From contig CAWEBB010000032.1 in assembly GCA_963807085.1 (NCBI GenBank), forward strand, positions 62,001-126,000: a stretch of 64,000 nt of DNA, in the 5' to 3' direction. A program made the translations under genes and the position numbers. The notes beneath the pieces were generated by a model. That model had not been told where the DNA came from. It saw nothing but the letters and a program-made list of their open reading frames with translations, and did no database searches. This document shows, one piece after another, positions 1 to 8,499 of the stretch. How positions within the stretch are numbered: position 1 is the first letter of the stretch; each line of letters starts with the position of its first letter. The stretch is from JACKII01 sp963807085 (lineage in GTDB: Bacteria; Pseudomonadota; Alphaproteobacteria; Bin95).

Positions 1-1
1 C

Positions 2-853
2 GGACGCATGAATGACGGCCCCAGTTATGCGCCGCCGGTGCAGATCAATGAAGTGATGGAGGCGGGCGGCGTCGGCGAGGTGGTCGCCTCCCAGCATCCC
101 GACTGGCAGGTCGGCGACGTGGTCGAGGGCAGGCTTGGCTGGCAGGAATATTGCGTGCCGCCCTATACGCGCCTGCGCAAGATCGACCCCGGTCTGGCGC
201 CGATTTCCACGGCGAATGGGGTGCTGGGCATGCCGGGCATGACCGCCTATTTCGGCTTTCTGGAGGTGGGCCGGCCACAGCCGGGCGACACGGTGGTGGT
301 TGCGGCCGCATCGGGCGCGGTCGGCGCCGTTGTCGGTCAGATCGCGCGGATCATGGGCTGCCGGGTGGTTGGCATCGTCGGCAGCCAGGCCAAGGCTGAC
401 TATATCGTGAACGAGTTGGGTTTCGACGCCGCCATCAACTACCGCACAGACGACCTGATGCAGGCGCTGGGCCGGGAGTGCCCTAACGGCATCGACGTCT
501 ATTTCGAGAATGTCGGCGGCGCGGTCTGGGATGCCGTGGTCGAGCATCTGGCCATCGGCGCGCGGGTGGCCGTCTGCGGGCGGATCGCCGAATACAATCT
601 GGACGAGCCGGAACTGGTGCCGCGCAATTTGCGCTTCTTCATCCCGAAGCGCGTGCGCATGCAAGGCTTTCTTGTCTTCGACTTCGCGGGCCGCTGGCCG
701 GAGGCGCTGGAGCGCATGGCGCGCTGGATCGAGTCGGGAGAGATAAAATACCGGGAGGACGTGGTCGAAGGGATCGAGAACGCGCCCGCCGCATTCCTGC
801 GCCTGTTCAGCGGCGAGAATTTCGGCAAGCTCCTGGTGAAAATGGGCGATTGA
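2..853 (+). CDS. NADP-dependent MDR-family oxidoreductase, 5' end cut by window edge
   Basis: Zinc-independent medium-chain dehydrogenase/reductase of the YncB/CurA-like NADP-dependent group, which reduces enone-type substrates in the cytoplasm. The frame is open to the window edge, and the first visible residues already correspond to the mid N-terminal domain, so about 50 residues are missing and the ATG at 8 is internal. The Rossmann signature AASGAVGAVVGQIA lies near residue 100, followed by GCRVVGIVGS. The C-terminal part contains the family-typical RMQGFLVFDF stretch and ends with FGKLLVKMGD. The natural substrate cannot be read from the sequence. It converges with the prpB-like gene across about 35 bases. 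Confidence 0.85.
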   Translation, partial: GRMNDGPSYAPPVQINEVMEAGGVGEVVASQHPDWQVGDVVEGRLGWQEYCVPPYTRLRKIDPGLAPISTANGVLGMPGMTAYFGFLEVGRPQPGDTVVVAAASGAVGAVVGQIARIMGCRVVGIVGSQAKADYIVNELGFDAAINYRTDDLMQALGRECPNGIDVYFENVGGAVWDAVVEHLAIGARVAVCGRIAEYNLDEPELVPRNLRFFIPKRVRMQGFLVFDFAGRWPEALERMARWIESGEIKYREDVVEGIENAPAAFLRLFSGENFGKLLVKMGD

Positions 854-888
854 GCCGTTGTCGGCAGCCGCTCGCGGTCCGCCCGCGC

Positions 889-1809
889 CTACCGCCGCTC
901 GCGCCGGTCTTCCGGCACGACGGTGCGCGCGACCGAGGCATCCAATGCCTCAAAGTCGTGATAGCCGATGGTTTCGTATAGCTCGGCCCGGGTCTGCATC
1001 TGGTCCAGGTGGCCGAACAGCGTGTCTTTCTCGGCCAGTTCCGCGTAGCAGCGTTCCATCGCCTTGGCCGCAACGCGCATGGAGGACACCGGCCAGATCA
1101 CCAGCTTGCAGCCCATTTCCTCGAACTCGCTGGCGGTGAAATAGGGCGTTTTGCCGAATTCCGTCATGTTCGCCATGAACGGTGCGCCGCACTCCGCCGC
1201 GAAACGTCGGAAGTCCTCCGCATCCGTCACGCCGTCGGCAAAGGCAATGTCTGCGCCTGCCTCGATATAAGCTTTGGCGCGGGCGATGCCGCCGTCGAGC
1301 CCTTCGTTCGCCACCGCGTCGGTGCGGGCGACGATGCGCAGGTGGGTGCGTGCCTTGCGGGCTGCCGCTACTTTTTCGCACATCTCCTCGGTCGAGACGA
1401 GCTGTTTGCCGTTCAGGTGGCCGCATTTCTTGGGCAGTACCTGATCTTCCATCTGCATGGCGGCAGCGCCCGCTGTCTCCAGCTCACGCACCGTGCGCAT
1501 GACGTTCATGACCTCGCCATAACCGGTGTCGGCATCCACCAGAATGGGCAGGCGGGTTGCACGGTAGATCGTGCGGGTGAAGAAGCAGAGTTCTTCCAGG
1601 CTGAGGATACCCACGTCGGGAATGCCCAGCGAAGCCGTCACCGCCGCACCGCTCACATAAAGACAGTCGAATCCGGCCCTTTTCGCCAACAGCCCAGCCA
1701 TGGCGTTGTGCGCGCCCGGGATGCGGACGATGCCGGGCCGTTCGACCAATGCGGCAAAACGGTCGCCGGGGCGTTGTTTCGGCCAGTCGGCGGCTTCCAA
1801 CCAGGTCAT
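889..1809 (-). CDS. prpB: Methylisocitrate lyase-like enzyme (isocitrate lyase/PEP mutase superfamily)
   Basis: 306-residue TIM-barrel lyase that cleaves 2-methylisocitrate or a related 2,3-substituted malate to pyruvate plus a carboxylate. Visible signatures are VDADTGYG near 91-98 (metal-binding aspartates), the catalytic KKCGH loop at 127-131 with Cys129, ARTDA near 162, and the C-terminal MQTRAELYETIGYH typical of PrpB. Length matches the family (about 290-305). It is divergent from the prpF/prpD-like pair across a 75-base gap that must hold both promoters. No methylcitrate synthase is nearby, so the true substrate may be another alkylated malate, as in dimethylmalate lyase. The family call is firm; the substrate is inferred. 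Confidence 0.88.
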   Translation of the reverse strand: MTWLEAADWPKQRPGDRFAALVERPGIVRIPGAHNAMAGLLAKRAGFDCLYVSGAAVTASLGIPDVGILSLEELCFFTRTIYRATRLPILVDADTGYGEVMNVMRTVRELETAGAAAMQMEDQVLPKKCGHLNGKQLVSTEEMCEKVAAARKARTHLRIVARTDAVANEGLDGGIARAKAYIEAGADIAFADGVTDAEDFRRFAAECGAPFMANMTEFGKTPYFTASEFEEMGCKLVIWPVSSMRVAAKAMERCYAELAEKDTLFGHLDQMQTRAELYETIGYHDFEALDASVARTVVPEDRRERR

Positions 1810-1884
1810 TGCGTGGGTGCTCCGTTGCGTTTGGTAGGATTTGGCGCGACAGTGCCCGGCAATATGTCACGAGGGAACCCCAGA

Positions 1885-3069
1885 ATGCGTCAGTTCCGCA
1901 TCCCCGCCACTTTCATGCGCGGCGGCACCAGCAAGGCGCTGGTGTTCCACGCTCGCGATCTGCCCGCCGACCGCTCGGCCTGGGCTGACCTGTTCCGCTC
2001 CGCCATCGGCGGCAACGATCCGAACGGGCGGCAGTTGGACGGCATGGGCGGCGGCATTTCCTCGCTCAGCAAGGTCTGTGTGATCGCGCCCAGCCAGCGC
2101 AACGATGCCGATATCGACTATACGTTCTTCCAGGTATCCCCGACCGCCGAAGCTGTGGACGACAGCAGCAATTGCGGCAACATGTCGAGCGCCATGGCTC
2201 CCTTCGCCGTGGATGAAGGCATCGTGCGGGTCGAGGGCGACCAAGCCGTGGTCCGAATCTACAACACCAACACGGACAAGATTATCGTCAGCCGCTTTGC
2301 GCTCGACGATGGCCTGGCTGCGGTGGATGGTGACTTTGCTTTGCCGGGCGTGGCGGGTTCGGGCGCTGCGGTGAGGCTGGATTTCCTTTCGCCCGGCGGC
2401 GCGCGCACCGGCAAGCTGCTGCCGACGGGCAATGCGGTGGATCGGCTGACGCTCGCCGATGGCTCGACCGTCGAAGCCTCCATGGTCGACGCCGCCAATC
2501 CCTGCGTTTTCGTGCGCGCCACCGACCTCGGCATGAGCGGCGCGGAATCGCCGCTGGCGCTGGACAATGACGTGGCGCTGCTGGCCAGGCTTGAAGAGGT
2601 GCGACGTGCCGCGAGCGTCGCCATGGGCATTACCGCGAGCCTGGACGAAGCCGCCAGGGTGCCAAGCGCGCCCAAGGTCGCCTATGTCGCTCCGCCGGCC
2701 GAGAGCCGGACGCTGGACGGCATGACGATGGCGGCGGACGAGGTCGACCTGCTCGCCCGGATGATCTCCATCGGCGCACCACACCGGGCCATTCCGCTGA
2801 CCGGCGCGCTCTGCACCTCCGTCGCGGCCAAGATCGAGGGTACCATCGTGCAGCAGGTGACGCGGGCGGGCGATGCCGTACGCGTCGGCCAGCCGTCGGG
2901 AACGACGGTCGTAGACGCAACCGTCAGCCGCCACGCCGTTGGCTCCTGGCATGCAGAGGCCGCCAGCGTTTTCCGCACCCAGCGCCGCCTGATGGACGGC
3001 TATGTCTATGTCTCCGCTGCCAAGAACCCCAAGCTGGCGGCGTCTCCAATGTCTCAAGCCGCGGAGTAA
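1885..3069 (+). CDS. prpF: PrpF-family (2-methylaconitate/methylitaconate) isomerase
   Basis: 394-residue member of the PrpF family, which has a diaminopimelate-epimerase-like double fold and shifts or isomerises double bonds in 2-methylaconitate-type tricarboxylates. The N-terminus IPATFMRGGTSKALVFH and the DDSSNCGNMSSAMAPFAV segment are characteristic, and the length is standard for the family. I chose the ATG at 1885 because GAGG lies about ten bases upstream; an ATG at 1864 has no clear ribosome-binding site. The stop is seven bases before the PrpD-like start, so the two are cotranscribed. In methylcitrate loci PrpF works with AcnD, but no aconitase is present here. Confidence 0.9.
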   Translation: MRQFRIPATFMRGGTSKALVFHARDLPADRSAWADLFRSAIGGNDPNGRQLDGMGGGISSLSKVCVIAPSQRNDADIDYTFFQVSPTAEAVDDSSNCGNMSSAMAPFAVDEGIVRVEGDQAVVRIYNTNTDKIIVSRFALDDGLAAVDGDFALPGVAGSGAAVRLDFLSPGGARTGKLLPTGNAVDRLTLADGSTVEASMVDAANPCVFVRATDLGMSGAESPLALDNDVALLARLEEVRRAASVAMGITASLDEAARVPSAPKVAYVAPPAESRTLDGMTMAADEVDLLARMISIGAPHRAIPLTGALCTSVAAKIEGTIVQQVTRAGDAVRVGQPSGTTVVDATVSRHAVGSWHAEAASVFRTQRRLMDGYVYVSAAKNPKLAASPMSQAAE

Positions 3070-3075
3070 CTCCCC

Positions 3076-4464
3076 ATGCCCGACACCGTCTCCAGCCGGC
3101 AAGACACTCTGCCCGCTAACCTGACCATGGACCTTGCCGCCTGGATTGCTGGCTTTGACCAAGGCGCGCTGCCGGCGAATATCGACAAAGCCGTCCGCAT
3201 GGCGCTGCTTGATACCCTGGGCGTCGGCCTGCAGGGGCAGGGCGAGGACTGGACCGGCATCGCCCGCGACTGGGCCTATGGCGCGACTTCGCCCGACAGC
3301 GACGACGCCGCCACCGTCTGGGGCGAGGACGAAGCCCTGCTGCGCACCAGCGACGCTGCCTTCGTGAACGGCATCGCCGCGCACGCCTTCGAACTGGATG
3401 ATTTCTGTCAGAAGCTGCATCCGGGCGCGGTTGTGATCCCGGCGGCGTTGGCGGTGGCGGAGGCACGCAAGCGCAGCCTGGGTCAGCTCATCACCGCGGT
3501 GGCGCTCGGCTACGAAACCATGATCCGCACGTCCATGGCCCTGAACCCGAACCAGGCGCGCCTGCGCGGCTGGCACCTGACCGGCGTTTGCGGACCGATG
3601 GGCGCGGCGGCGGCGGCAAGTTGGCTGCTGTGGCTGGACACCGAGCAGACGGCCTGGGCGCTGGGCCTGGCCGCGACCCAGGGCTCCGGCCTGTTCGCCT
3701 TCAACGCCGATGGCGCCATGAGCAAGCGCTTTCACCCCGGGCGGGCGGCGCAGTCCGGCGTGATGGCGGCGGAGTTGGCGGCCCGCGGCTTCTCCGGCCC
3801 GACCAAGGTGCTGGAGACTGCGGATGGCAGCTTCCTCGCCGCCTTCAGCGATCATGCCGACGGCCGCAAGCTGGTGGATGGCCTCGGCGAGCGCTGGGAG
3901 ATGCTGACGACGAACTTCAAGCCCTATGCCTGTTGCGGCTCGGTGCATGCCTATAACGACTGCGCTATTGCCATCCGTGAGCAATTGGGACGCGCACCCG
4001 CCGATAACGAGCGCGTGGTCGTTGCCCTGCCCAAGGTGGTGGACGTGCAGTGCGGCTATCCCTATGCGCCCGGCACCGCACTGAACGCGCAGATGTCGGC
4101 CCGGTATTGCGTGGCCGCGGCGTTGGTTGATGGTGCCGTGCTGCCGGACCAGTTCACGGACGAGCGTATGGCCGCGCCGGAAGTGGTTTCGCTCGCCCAG
4201 CGAATAGAGATTATGGGCTCCGAGAAGTTCGATCAAATCTATCCGGAGAAATACCCGGGCCGGGTGGAGGTGCACACGGCGGACGGCGTCGTGGCCGAGG
4301 AACGCGACAACCCCTCCGGCGCCCACGACTCGCCGAGCTTCCAGTCGGGCTTGTTGGCCAAGTACGAGGCGCTGACGGGCCGGAAGGGCGCCGCGCTAAA
4401 GACGCTGGTGCTGGAGGGCGCGGCGGAGACGCCGGTCAGCAAACTGATCGCGGCGATGCGGTGA
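3076..4464 (+). CDS. MmgE/PrpD family dehydratase (2-methylcitrate dehydratase-like)
   Basis: 462-residue MmgE/PrpD protein, the cofactor-free 2-methylcitrate or iminodisuccinate-type dehydratase/lyase family. Visible markers are ALLDTLGVGLQG near residue 45, the AHAFELDDFCQKLHPGAVV segment near 105-120 and the KPYACCGSVHAYNDC segment near 280, both typical of the family. It directly follows the PrpF-like gene as its operon partner and faces the PrpB-like lyase gene. The isomerase/dehydratase/lyase set suggests conversion of an alkylated dicarboxylate or tricarboxylate to pyruvate. Without prpC I would not call it a strict methylcitrate cycle. A poor stem (CGCCCCG at 4471-4477, CGGGGCG at 4502-4508) without a T-tract follows. 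Confidence 0.88.
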   Translation: MPDTVSSRQDTLPANLTMDLAAWIAGFDQGALPANIDKAVRMALLDTLGVGLQGQGEDWTGIARDWAYGATSPDSDDAATVWGEDEALLRTSDAAFVNGIAAHAFELDDFCQKLHPGAVVIPAALAVAEARKRSLGQLITAVALGYETMIRTSMALNPNQARLRGWHLTGVCGPMGAAAAASWLLWLDTEQTAWALGLAATQGSGLFAFNADGAMSKRFHPGRAAQSGVMAAELAARGFSGPTKVLETADGSFLAAFSDHADGRKLVDGLGERWEMLTTNFKPYACCGSVHAYNDCAIAIREQLGRAPADNERVVVALPKVVDVQCGYPYAPGTALNAQMSARYCVAAALVDGAVLPDQFTDERMAAPEVVSLAQRIEIMGSEKFDQIYPEKYPGRVEVHTADGVVAEERDNPSGAHDSPSFQSGLLAKYEALTGRKGAALKTLVLEGAAETPVSKLIAAMR

Positions 4465-4565
4465 GGCGTTCGCCCCGCGCCGTCATTGCGAAGCCGTTTG
4501 CCGGGGCGGAGTAGAAGCCATTCACACGCAGCGGCATGATTGTCAGGTAAGAGGCGTTTTTGGCG

Positions 4566-5015
4566 TCAGGTCTCGATCTGCTTTTCTTCCTCATTTTTCC
4601 GTTTGTCGAATTCGGCAGCAAGGTCGGTTGCTTCTTTTTCTGACAACAACTTGCGTGCGCGCGCGAAGACTTCTTTTTCTTCCTCATCAACATGATGTTC
4701 GGTTTGGTGGCGAAGCTCTTTGAATTTTGTAAGCCAAGCGCCGGACGCCATATCCATTTCTTCCAGTTCGGCAATCAGATCATTGATCTCGTCATGCTCG
4801 ACGATACTGTGGCGTGCTTTTTCCTGGCTGTCCGGTTCGGCCAGAAGTACCGCGTAAAATACCTGCTCCTCCGCATTGGCATGGGCCTCGAGTTCTTTCT
4901 TGAGAAGGCCGAAGAGGCGCCGGCGCTCTTTCGTGTCGCCGCTCGTCTCACCGATGCCACCGAGCAGGCCGCGCTGCTTGTCGTGGTCTGTTGTCAGTCG
5001 TTCATAGATGTCCAT
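4566..5015 (-). CDS. Hemerythrin HHE domain protein
   Basis: 149-residue cytoplasmic protein with a hemerythrin (HHE) four-helix bundle that would bind a diiron centre for oxygen, NO or redox sensing or storage. Candidate iron ligands are the His in TTDHDKQ near residue 10, HANAEEQVFY near 50, HDEIN near 75 and the HQTEHHVDEEE cluster near 105-115. The C-terminus is highly charged. The start is the ATG giving MDIYERL; the frame stays open further upstream, but that part would overlap nothing conserved and runs into the D-carbamoylase gene. It lies downstream of the D-carbamoylase gene on the same strand with a 128-base gap. Its role in this catabolic neighbourhood is unknown. Confidence 0.86.
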   Translation of the reverse strand: MDIYERLTTDHDKQRGLLGGIGETSGDTKERRRLFGLLKKELEAHANAEEQVFYAVLLAEPDSQEKARHSIVEHDEINDLIAELEEMDMASGAWLTKFKELRHQTEHHVDEEEKEVFARARKLLSEKEATDLAAEFDKRKNEEEKQIET

Positions 5016-5143
5016 CGAAATACCTTTCACAGAATGCAGAAACGCGCGTCTTTCGGCAGAACCGGCGCCCGCTCCAACCAATAAAGTCCGAGGGGTGGAA
5101 AGGTTCCGCGCACGGCCCAAGCCGCTGAAGTCCAGGCGGTGCC

Positions 5144-6091
5144 TCAATCCTCCGGCGGCGGTGTCGCGCCCGCCTGGGCCGTGATGATGGTGTAGGCCTC
5201 CGGCCGGCGGTGCGCCGCGAAATTGAAGATCGTCGTCTTGTTGAAGGTGCACTCGTCCAGATCGGCGTCCGCCACGATCAACTCGTCGTCCAGCGTGCGC
5301 GCCATCGAGACGATCTCGCCCGAGGGCGCGCAGATCACGCTGCCGCCCATCATGTCGAAGCCATCCTCTGCGCCCGCCTTGGCGACGCCGACCACCCAGC
5401 ATCCGTTCTGATAGGCGCCCATCTGCATGGTCATGTGGTTGTGCATCATGCGCAGATGTGGCGGCTCAATGGTGTTGCTCTCGCGGTTCTGCGTCGGTGT
5501 GTTGTAGCCCAGCATGATCACTTCCGCCCCCTGTAAGGCCATCACGCGGTAGGTCTCTGGCCAGCGCCGGTCGTTGCAGAGGCACATGCCCATGATCCCA
5601 TTCATGGTGCGCCAGACCGGGAAGCCCAGATCGCCGACCTCGAAATAGCGCTTCTCCAGGTGCTGCCAGGGATAACTCGGCACGTGTTCGGCATGGCCGG
5701 GCAGGTGCACCTTGCGGTACTTGCCGACGGTTTTGCCGTCGCGGTCGACCAGAATGGCGGTGTTGTAGCGATGGGTCTCGCCGCCCTCCACGCACTTCTC
5801 TGCATACCCCAGATAGAAGCCGATCTTCAGTTCGGCGGCGAGATCGAACAGCGGCTTGGTCGCCGCATTCGGCATTTCGGTTTCGAAATACGAGTCGACC
5901 TCAACCTGATCCTCCAGGTACCAGCGCGGAAAGAATGTGGTGAGCGCCAGTTCCGGGAACACGACTAGGTGCGCGCCCTTCGCGTGCGCCCGGCGCATCA
6001 GGTCGCAAAGCCGCCTGACGACGCTTTCGCGGCTGTCGGCCTTGTGAATCGGGCCGAGTTGGCCGCCGGCAAGGGTGATGGGGCGAGGCAT
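5144..6091 (-). CDS. N-carbamoyl-D-amino acid hydrolase (D-carbamoylase), nitrilase superfamily
   Basis: 315-residue carbon-nitrogen hydrolase that would hydrolyse N-carbamoyl-D-amino acids to D-amino acid, CO2 and ammonia. The catalytic triad is in exactly the positions known from the Agrobacterium enzyme: Glu47 in VVFPELALTTFFP, Lys127 in GKYRKVHLPGH and Cys172 in CLCNDRRWPE. The segments HLEKRYFEVGDLGFPV and AYQNGCWVVGVAKAG also follow that enzyme. Length fits (about 304-315). It is divergent from the amidase, with an 82-base shared promoter region. No hydantoinase or hydantoin racemase is visible, so the carbamoyl substrate may come from elsewhere, for example a pyrimidine or ureide route. 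Confidence 0.9.
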   Translation of the reverse strand: MPRPITLAGGQLGPIHKADSRESVVRRLCDLMRRAHAKGAHLVVFPELALTTFFPRWYLEDQVEVDSYFETEMPNAATKPLFDLAAELKIGFYLGYAEKCVEGGETHRYNTAILVDRDGKTVGKYRKVHLPGHAEHVPSYPWQHLEKRYFEVGDLGFPVWRTMNGIMGMCLCNDRRWPETYRVMALQGAEVIMLGYNTPTQNRESNTIEPPHLRMMHNHMTMQMGAYQNGCWVVGVAKAGAEDGFDMMGGSVICAPSGEIVSMARTLDDELIVADADLDECTFNKTTIFNFAAHRRPEAYTIITAQAGATPPPED

Positions 6092-6173
6092 CGCAGAAAG
6101 TCTCCCGGATTGAGTTTTGGCCGAACCGCCGAAATACTGATGGTAATCGCATCCTTTCGGGAGGCTTTCCGCG

Positions 6174-7457
6174 ATGCAAGACCCCTGTTCCGCAAGCGCC
6201 CGGGCTCTAGCCGCCGCGATAGAGGCCGGCGACTTAAGCTGTGAGTCCGTCGTTCTCGCTCATCTGGAGCGCATCGGCGCGCGGGAAGGCGAGGTACAGG
6301 CCTGGGCGCACCTCTCCCGCGAGCAGGCGCTGGCCGAGGCTCGCTTGCGCGATGCAGGACCGCGGCAAGGCGCGCTGCACGGCGTGCCTTTCGGTGCAAA
6401 GGACATCATCGACAGCCACGACCTGCCGACCGAGCACGGCTCTCCCATCCATTCCGGCCGGCGCCCGACGGCAGATGCGGCCTGCATCGCCTATGCCCGC
6501 GCCAATGGCGGGGTGCTGCTGGGCAAGACTGTGACGACCGAATTCGCCCACCTCCACCCAAACCAAACCCGCAATCCCCACGATTCGGCCCACACGCCCG
6601 GCGGCTCGTCCAGTGGTTCCGCCGCGGCTGTCGGCGCGGGCATGGTGCCGTGGGCCATCGGCACGCAGACGGCGGGCAGCGTCATCCGCCCGGCGGCCTA
6701 TTGCGGGGTGGTCGGCTACAAGCCCTCTTATGGCGAGATCAACACGGAAGGCGTGCGCGGCAATGTCCGCAGTTTTGATACGGTCGGCGTGATGGCGCGC
6801 GCCGTCGAGGACCTTCCCTTGATCCGGTCCGCCTGCACAACCGAGCCCCTGACGGAACTTGCGCCGCCTGACCTGAATACGCTTAAGGTCGGCCTCTGCC
6901 GCACGCCTTATTGGGAGCAGGCCTGCCCTGCGACACACGCGCACATCGAAGATGCGGCTGGTGCGGTCGCGAAAGCGGGTGCGACAGTCGAGGACTTTCC
7001 GCTTCCGAAGGGGTTCGAGGCGTTCGAGCACGCCATGCGCATCGTTGCGGGTTACGAATTCGCGGGGGCGATGGCCTGGGAGCGGCTGAACCACCGCGAC
7101 AAGCTCTCCGCCGCGCTGTTGAACGGCCGGGTGAACGATGGGCTCGGCGTGACGCTGGAGCAATACCGCCGCGCGCTTGCGGGTCTCGGCGTCTACCGGG
7201 CACAAACCGCGTTGGCGATGCGGGAATACGATCTGCTGCTCTGCCCGAGCGCGCCCGGCGAAGCCCCGGAAGGGCTGGCGTTGACCGGGCCGGCGACGTT
7301 CAATGGCCTCTGGACCTCGCTCTATCTGCCCTGCATTACGCTGCCACTGTTCCAAAGCGAGAAGGGTCTGCCCATTGGCCTGCAACTGGTGGGCCACTAC
7401 GGCCACGATCCCAGGCTGATCGCGGCGGCGGCGTCAGTGCAGATGGCGCTGTCTTGA
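6174..7457 (+). CDS. Amidase-signature family amidase
   Basis: 427-residue amidase-signature (AS/GatA-like) hydrolase. The Ser-cisSer-Lys triad is visible as Lys76 in PFGAKDIID, Ser145 in the GGSSSGSAAAVG loop and Ser169 in GTQTAGSVIRPA. The start has a strong Shine-Dalgarno (GGGAGG). At 427 residues and in this catabolic setting it is a small-molecule amidase rather than GatA of the Asp/Glu-tRNA amidotransferase. It is divergent from the D-carbamoylase and followed 26 bases later by the deacetylase-like gene, suggesting a joint catabolic unit on amide or ureido substrates. The substrate is unknown. Confidence 0.87.
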   Translation: MQDPCSASARALAAAIEAGDLSCESVVLAHLERIGAREGEVQAWAHLSREQALAEARLRDAGPRQGALHGVPFGAKDIIDSHDLPTEHGSPIHSGRRPTADAACIAYARANGGVLLGKTVTTEFAHLHPNQTRNPHDSAHTPGGSSSGSAAAVGAGMVPWAIGTQTAGSVIRPAAYCGVVGYKPSYGEINTEGVRGNVRSFDTVGVMARAVEDLPLIRSACTTEPLTELAPPDLNTLKVGLCRTPYWEQACPATHAHIEDAAGAVAKAGATVEDFPLPKGFEAFEHAMRIVAGYEFAGAMAWERLNHRDKLSAALLNGRVNDGLGVTLEQYRRALAGLGVYRAQTALAMREYDLLLCPSAPGEAPEGLALTGPATFNGLWTSLYLPCITLPLFQSEKGLPIGLQLVGHYGHDPRLIAAAASVQMALS

Positions 7458-7483
7458 AGCGATGACACCGAAAGGAAACACCC

Positions 7484-8380
7484 ATGCCCCACTTCCAACG
7501 CCAGCGCCGCTATGCCTATTCCAGCATCGATTCCCGCAAGACCTATGAGTGGCCGAACGATACGCGCCTTGCCGTCTATATCGCCAACAATGTGGAGGTG
7601 TTTCGCTATGGCGTCGGGAAGGGCGCTGCCATCGCGCCGCCCGACCAAGCGGTGAGCGACAGCGTCTATTCCTGGCGGGACTACGGCAACCGGGTCGGCT
7701 TCTGGAGGCTGATGGATGCGCTCGACCAGTATGAGTTGCCGGCCGAAGTCCAGCTCAACACCGCCATTTATGAGGAATGTCCGGACATTCCGCTGCGCCA
7801 CCGGGCCCGCGGCGACGAGTTCCTAGGCCACGGCCATACCAATTCCGACGAGCAGGGCGGCATGGCCGAGAGCGAGGAGCATGCCTTTATCCGCTCGTGC
7901 AGCCACATCATCGAAAACCACGAAGGCAAACGCCCGATCGGCTGGATGAGCCCCTGGCTTTCCAACTCGCACCTGACGCTCGATCTGTTGCAGGAGGAAG
8001 GTTATCTCTATCACATGGATTGGACCATGGACGATCAGCCGATCTGGATGGCGACCCGTGGCGGCAAGATCCTCTCCATGCCGTACCCGATCGAGTGTAA
8101 CGACAACCGCGGCATTGTCTGGTTTCGCTACACGAGCGCAGAATTCGCGCAGATGCTGATCGACCAGTTCGACGAGATGCTGGAGCAGTCGGACAAACAC
8201 CCGCTGGTCTGCCCGATCAGCCTGCATCCGTTCGTGGTCGGCAGGCCCTACCGCCTGCGCGCCCTGAAACGGGTATTCGCGCATATCGACAAGCACCGCG
8301 ACCGGATCTGGCTGAGCCGGCCGGGCGAAATTGCTGAACATATCGCCAACCTGCCTGCCGGTATCGTGCCGGGCAGCTAG
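7484..8380 (+). CDS. Polysaccharide-deacetylase/allantoinase-like (PuuE-type) hydrolase
   Basis: 298-residue NodB-fold protein similar to the PuuE/allantoinase-type branch that opens cyclic ureides rather than acting on polysaccharides. Visible are LAVYIANNVEVF at the first strand, DYGNRVGFWRLMDALD, the metal-binding GHGHTNSDEQ loop, and PISLHPFVVGRPYRLRAL with the C-terminal His. The classic TFDDG motif is absent, as in other PuuE-like members. It follows the amidase by 26 bases with a good AAAGGAA ribosome-binding site. With a D-carbamoylase and an amidase adjacent, a role in ureide or hydantoin-like compound breakdown is plausible but inferred. Confidence 0.82.
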   Translation: MPHFQRQRRYAYSSIDSRKTYEWPNDTRLAVYIANNVEVFRYGVGKGAAIAPPDQAVSDSVYSWRDYGNRVGFWRLMDALDQYELPAEVQLNTAIYEECPDIPLRHRARGDEFLGHGHTNSDEQGGMAESEEHAFIRSCSHIIENHEGKRPIGWMSPWLSNSHLTLDLLQEEGYLYHMDWTMDDQPIWMATRGGKILSMPYPIECNDNRGIVWFRYTSAEFAQMLIDQFDEMLEQSDKHPLVCPISLHPFVVGRPYRLRALKRVFAHIDKHRDRIWLSRPGEIAEHIANLPAGIVPGS

Positions 8381-8499
8381 CTCGACCCGCTGCCGCTAAG
8401 CCGCGGCCAAGCATCCCGGCTGCAGTGATCGATTTTTCCCGCGCTTTCTGATAGCCTTTCGGGCTTTGTTGACTGACATCCGGCCCGGAGGCCCGCACT

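Noticed and set aside
1009..1884. Open frame extending the PrpF-like gene 292 residues upstream
   Set aside because: It is antisense to the PrpB gene and shows no PrpF-like conservation; the ribosome-binding site supports ATG 1885.
1867..4326. 819-codon open frame antisense to prpF/prpD
   Set aside because: Low-complexity His/Arg/Gly-rich product typical of a shadow frame in GC-rich DNA; the plus-strand genes are clearly conserved.
4471..4508. Terminator between the PrpD-like and hemerythrin genes
   Set aside because: The seven-pair stem has a 24-base loop and no T-tract, too weak to call.
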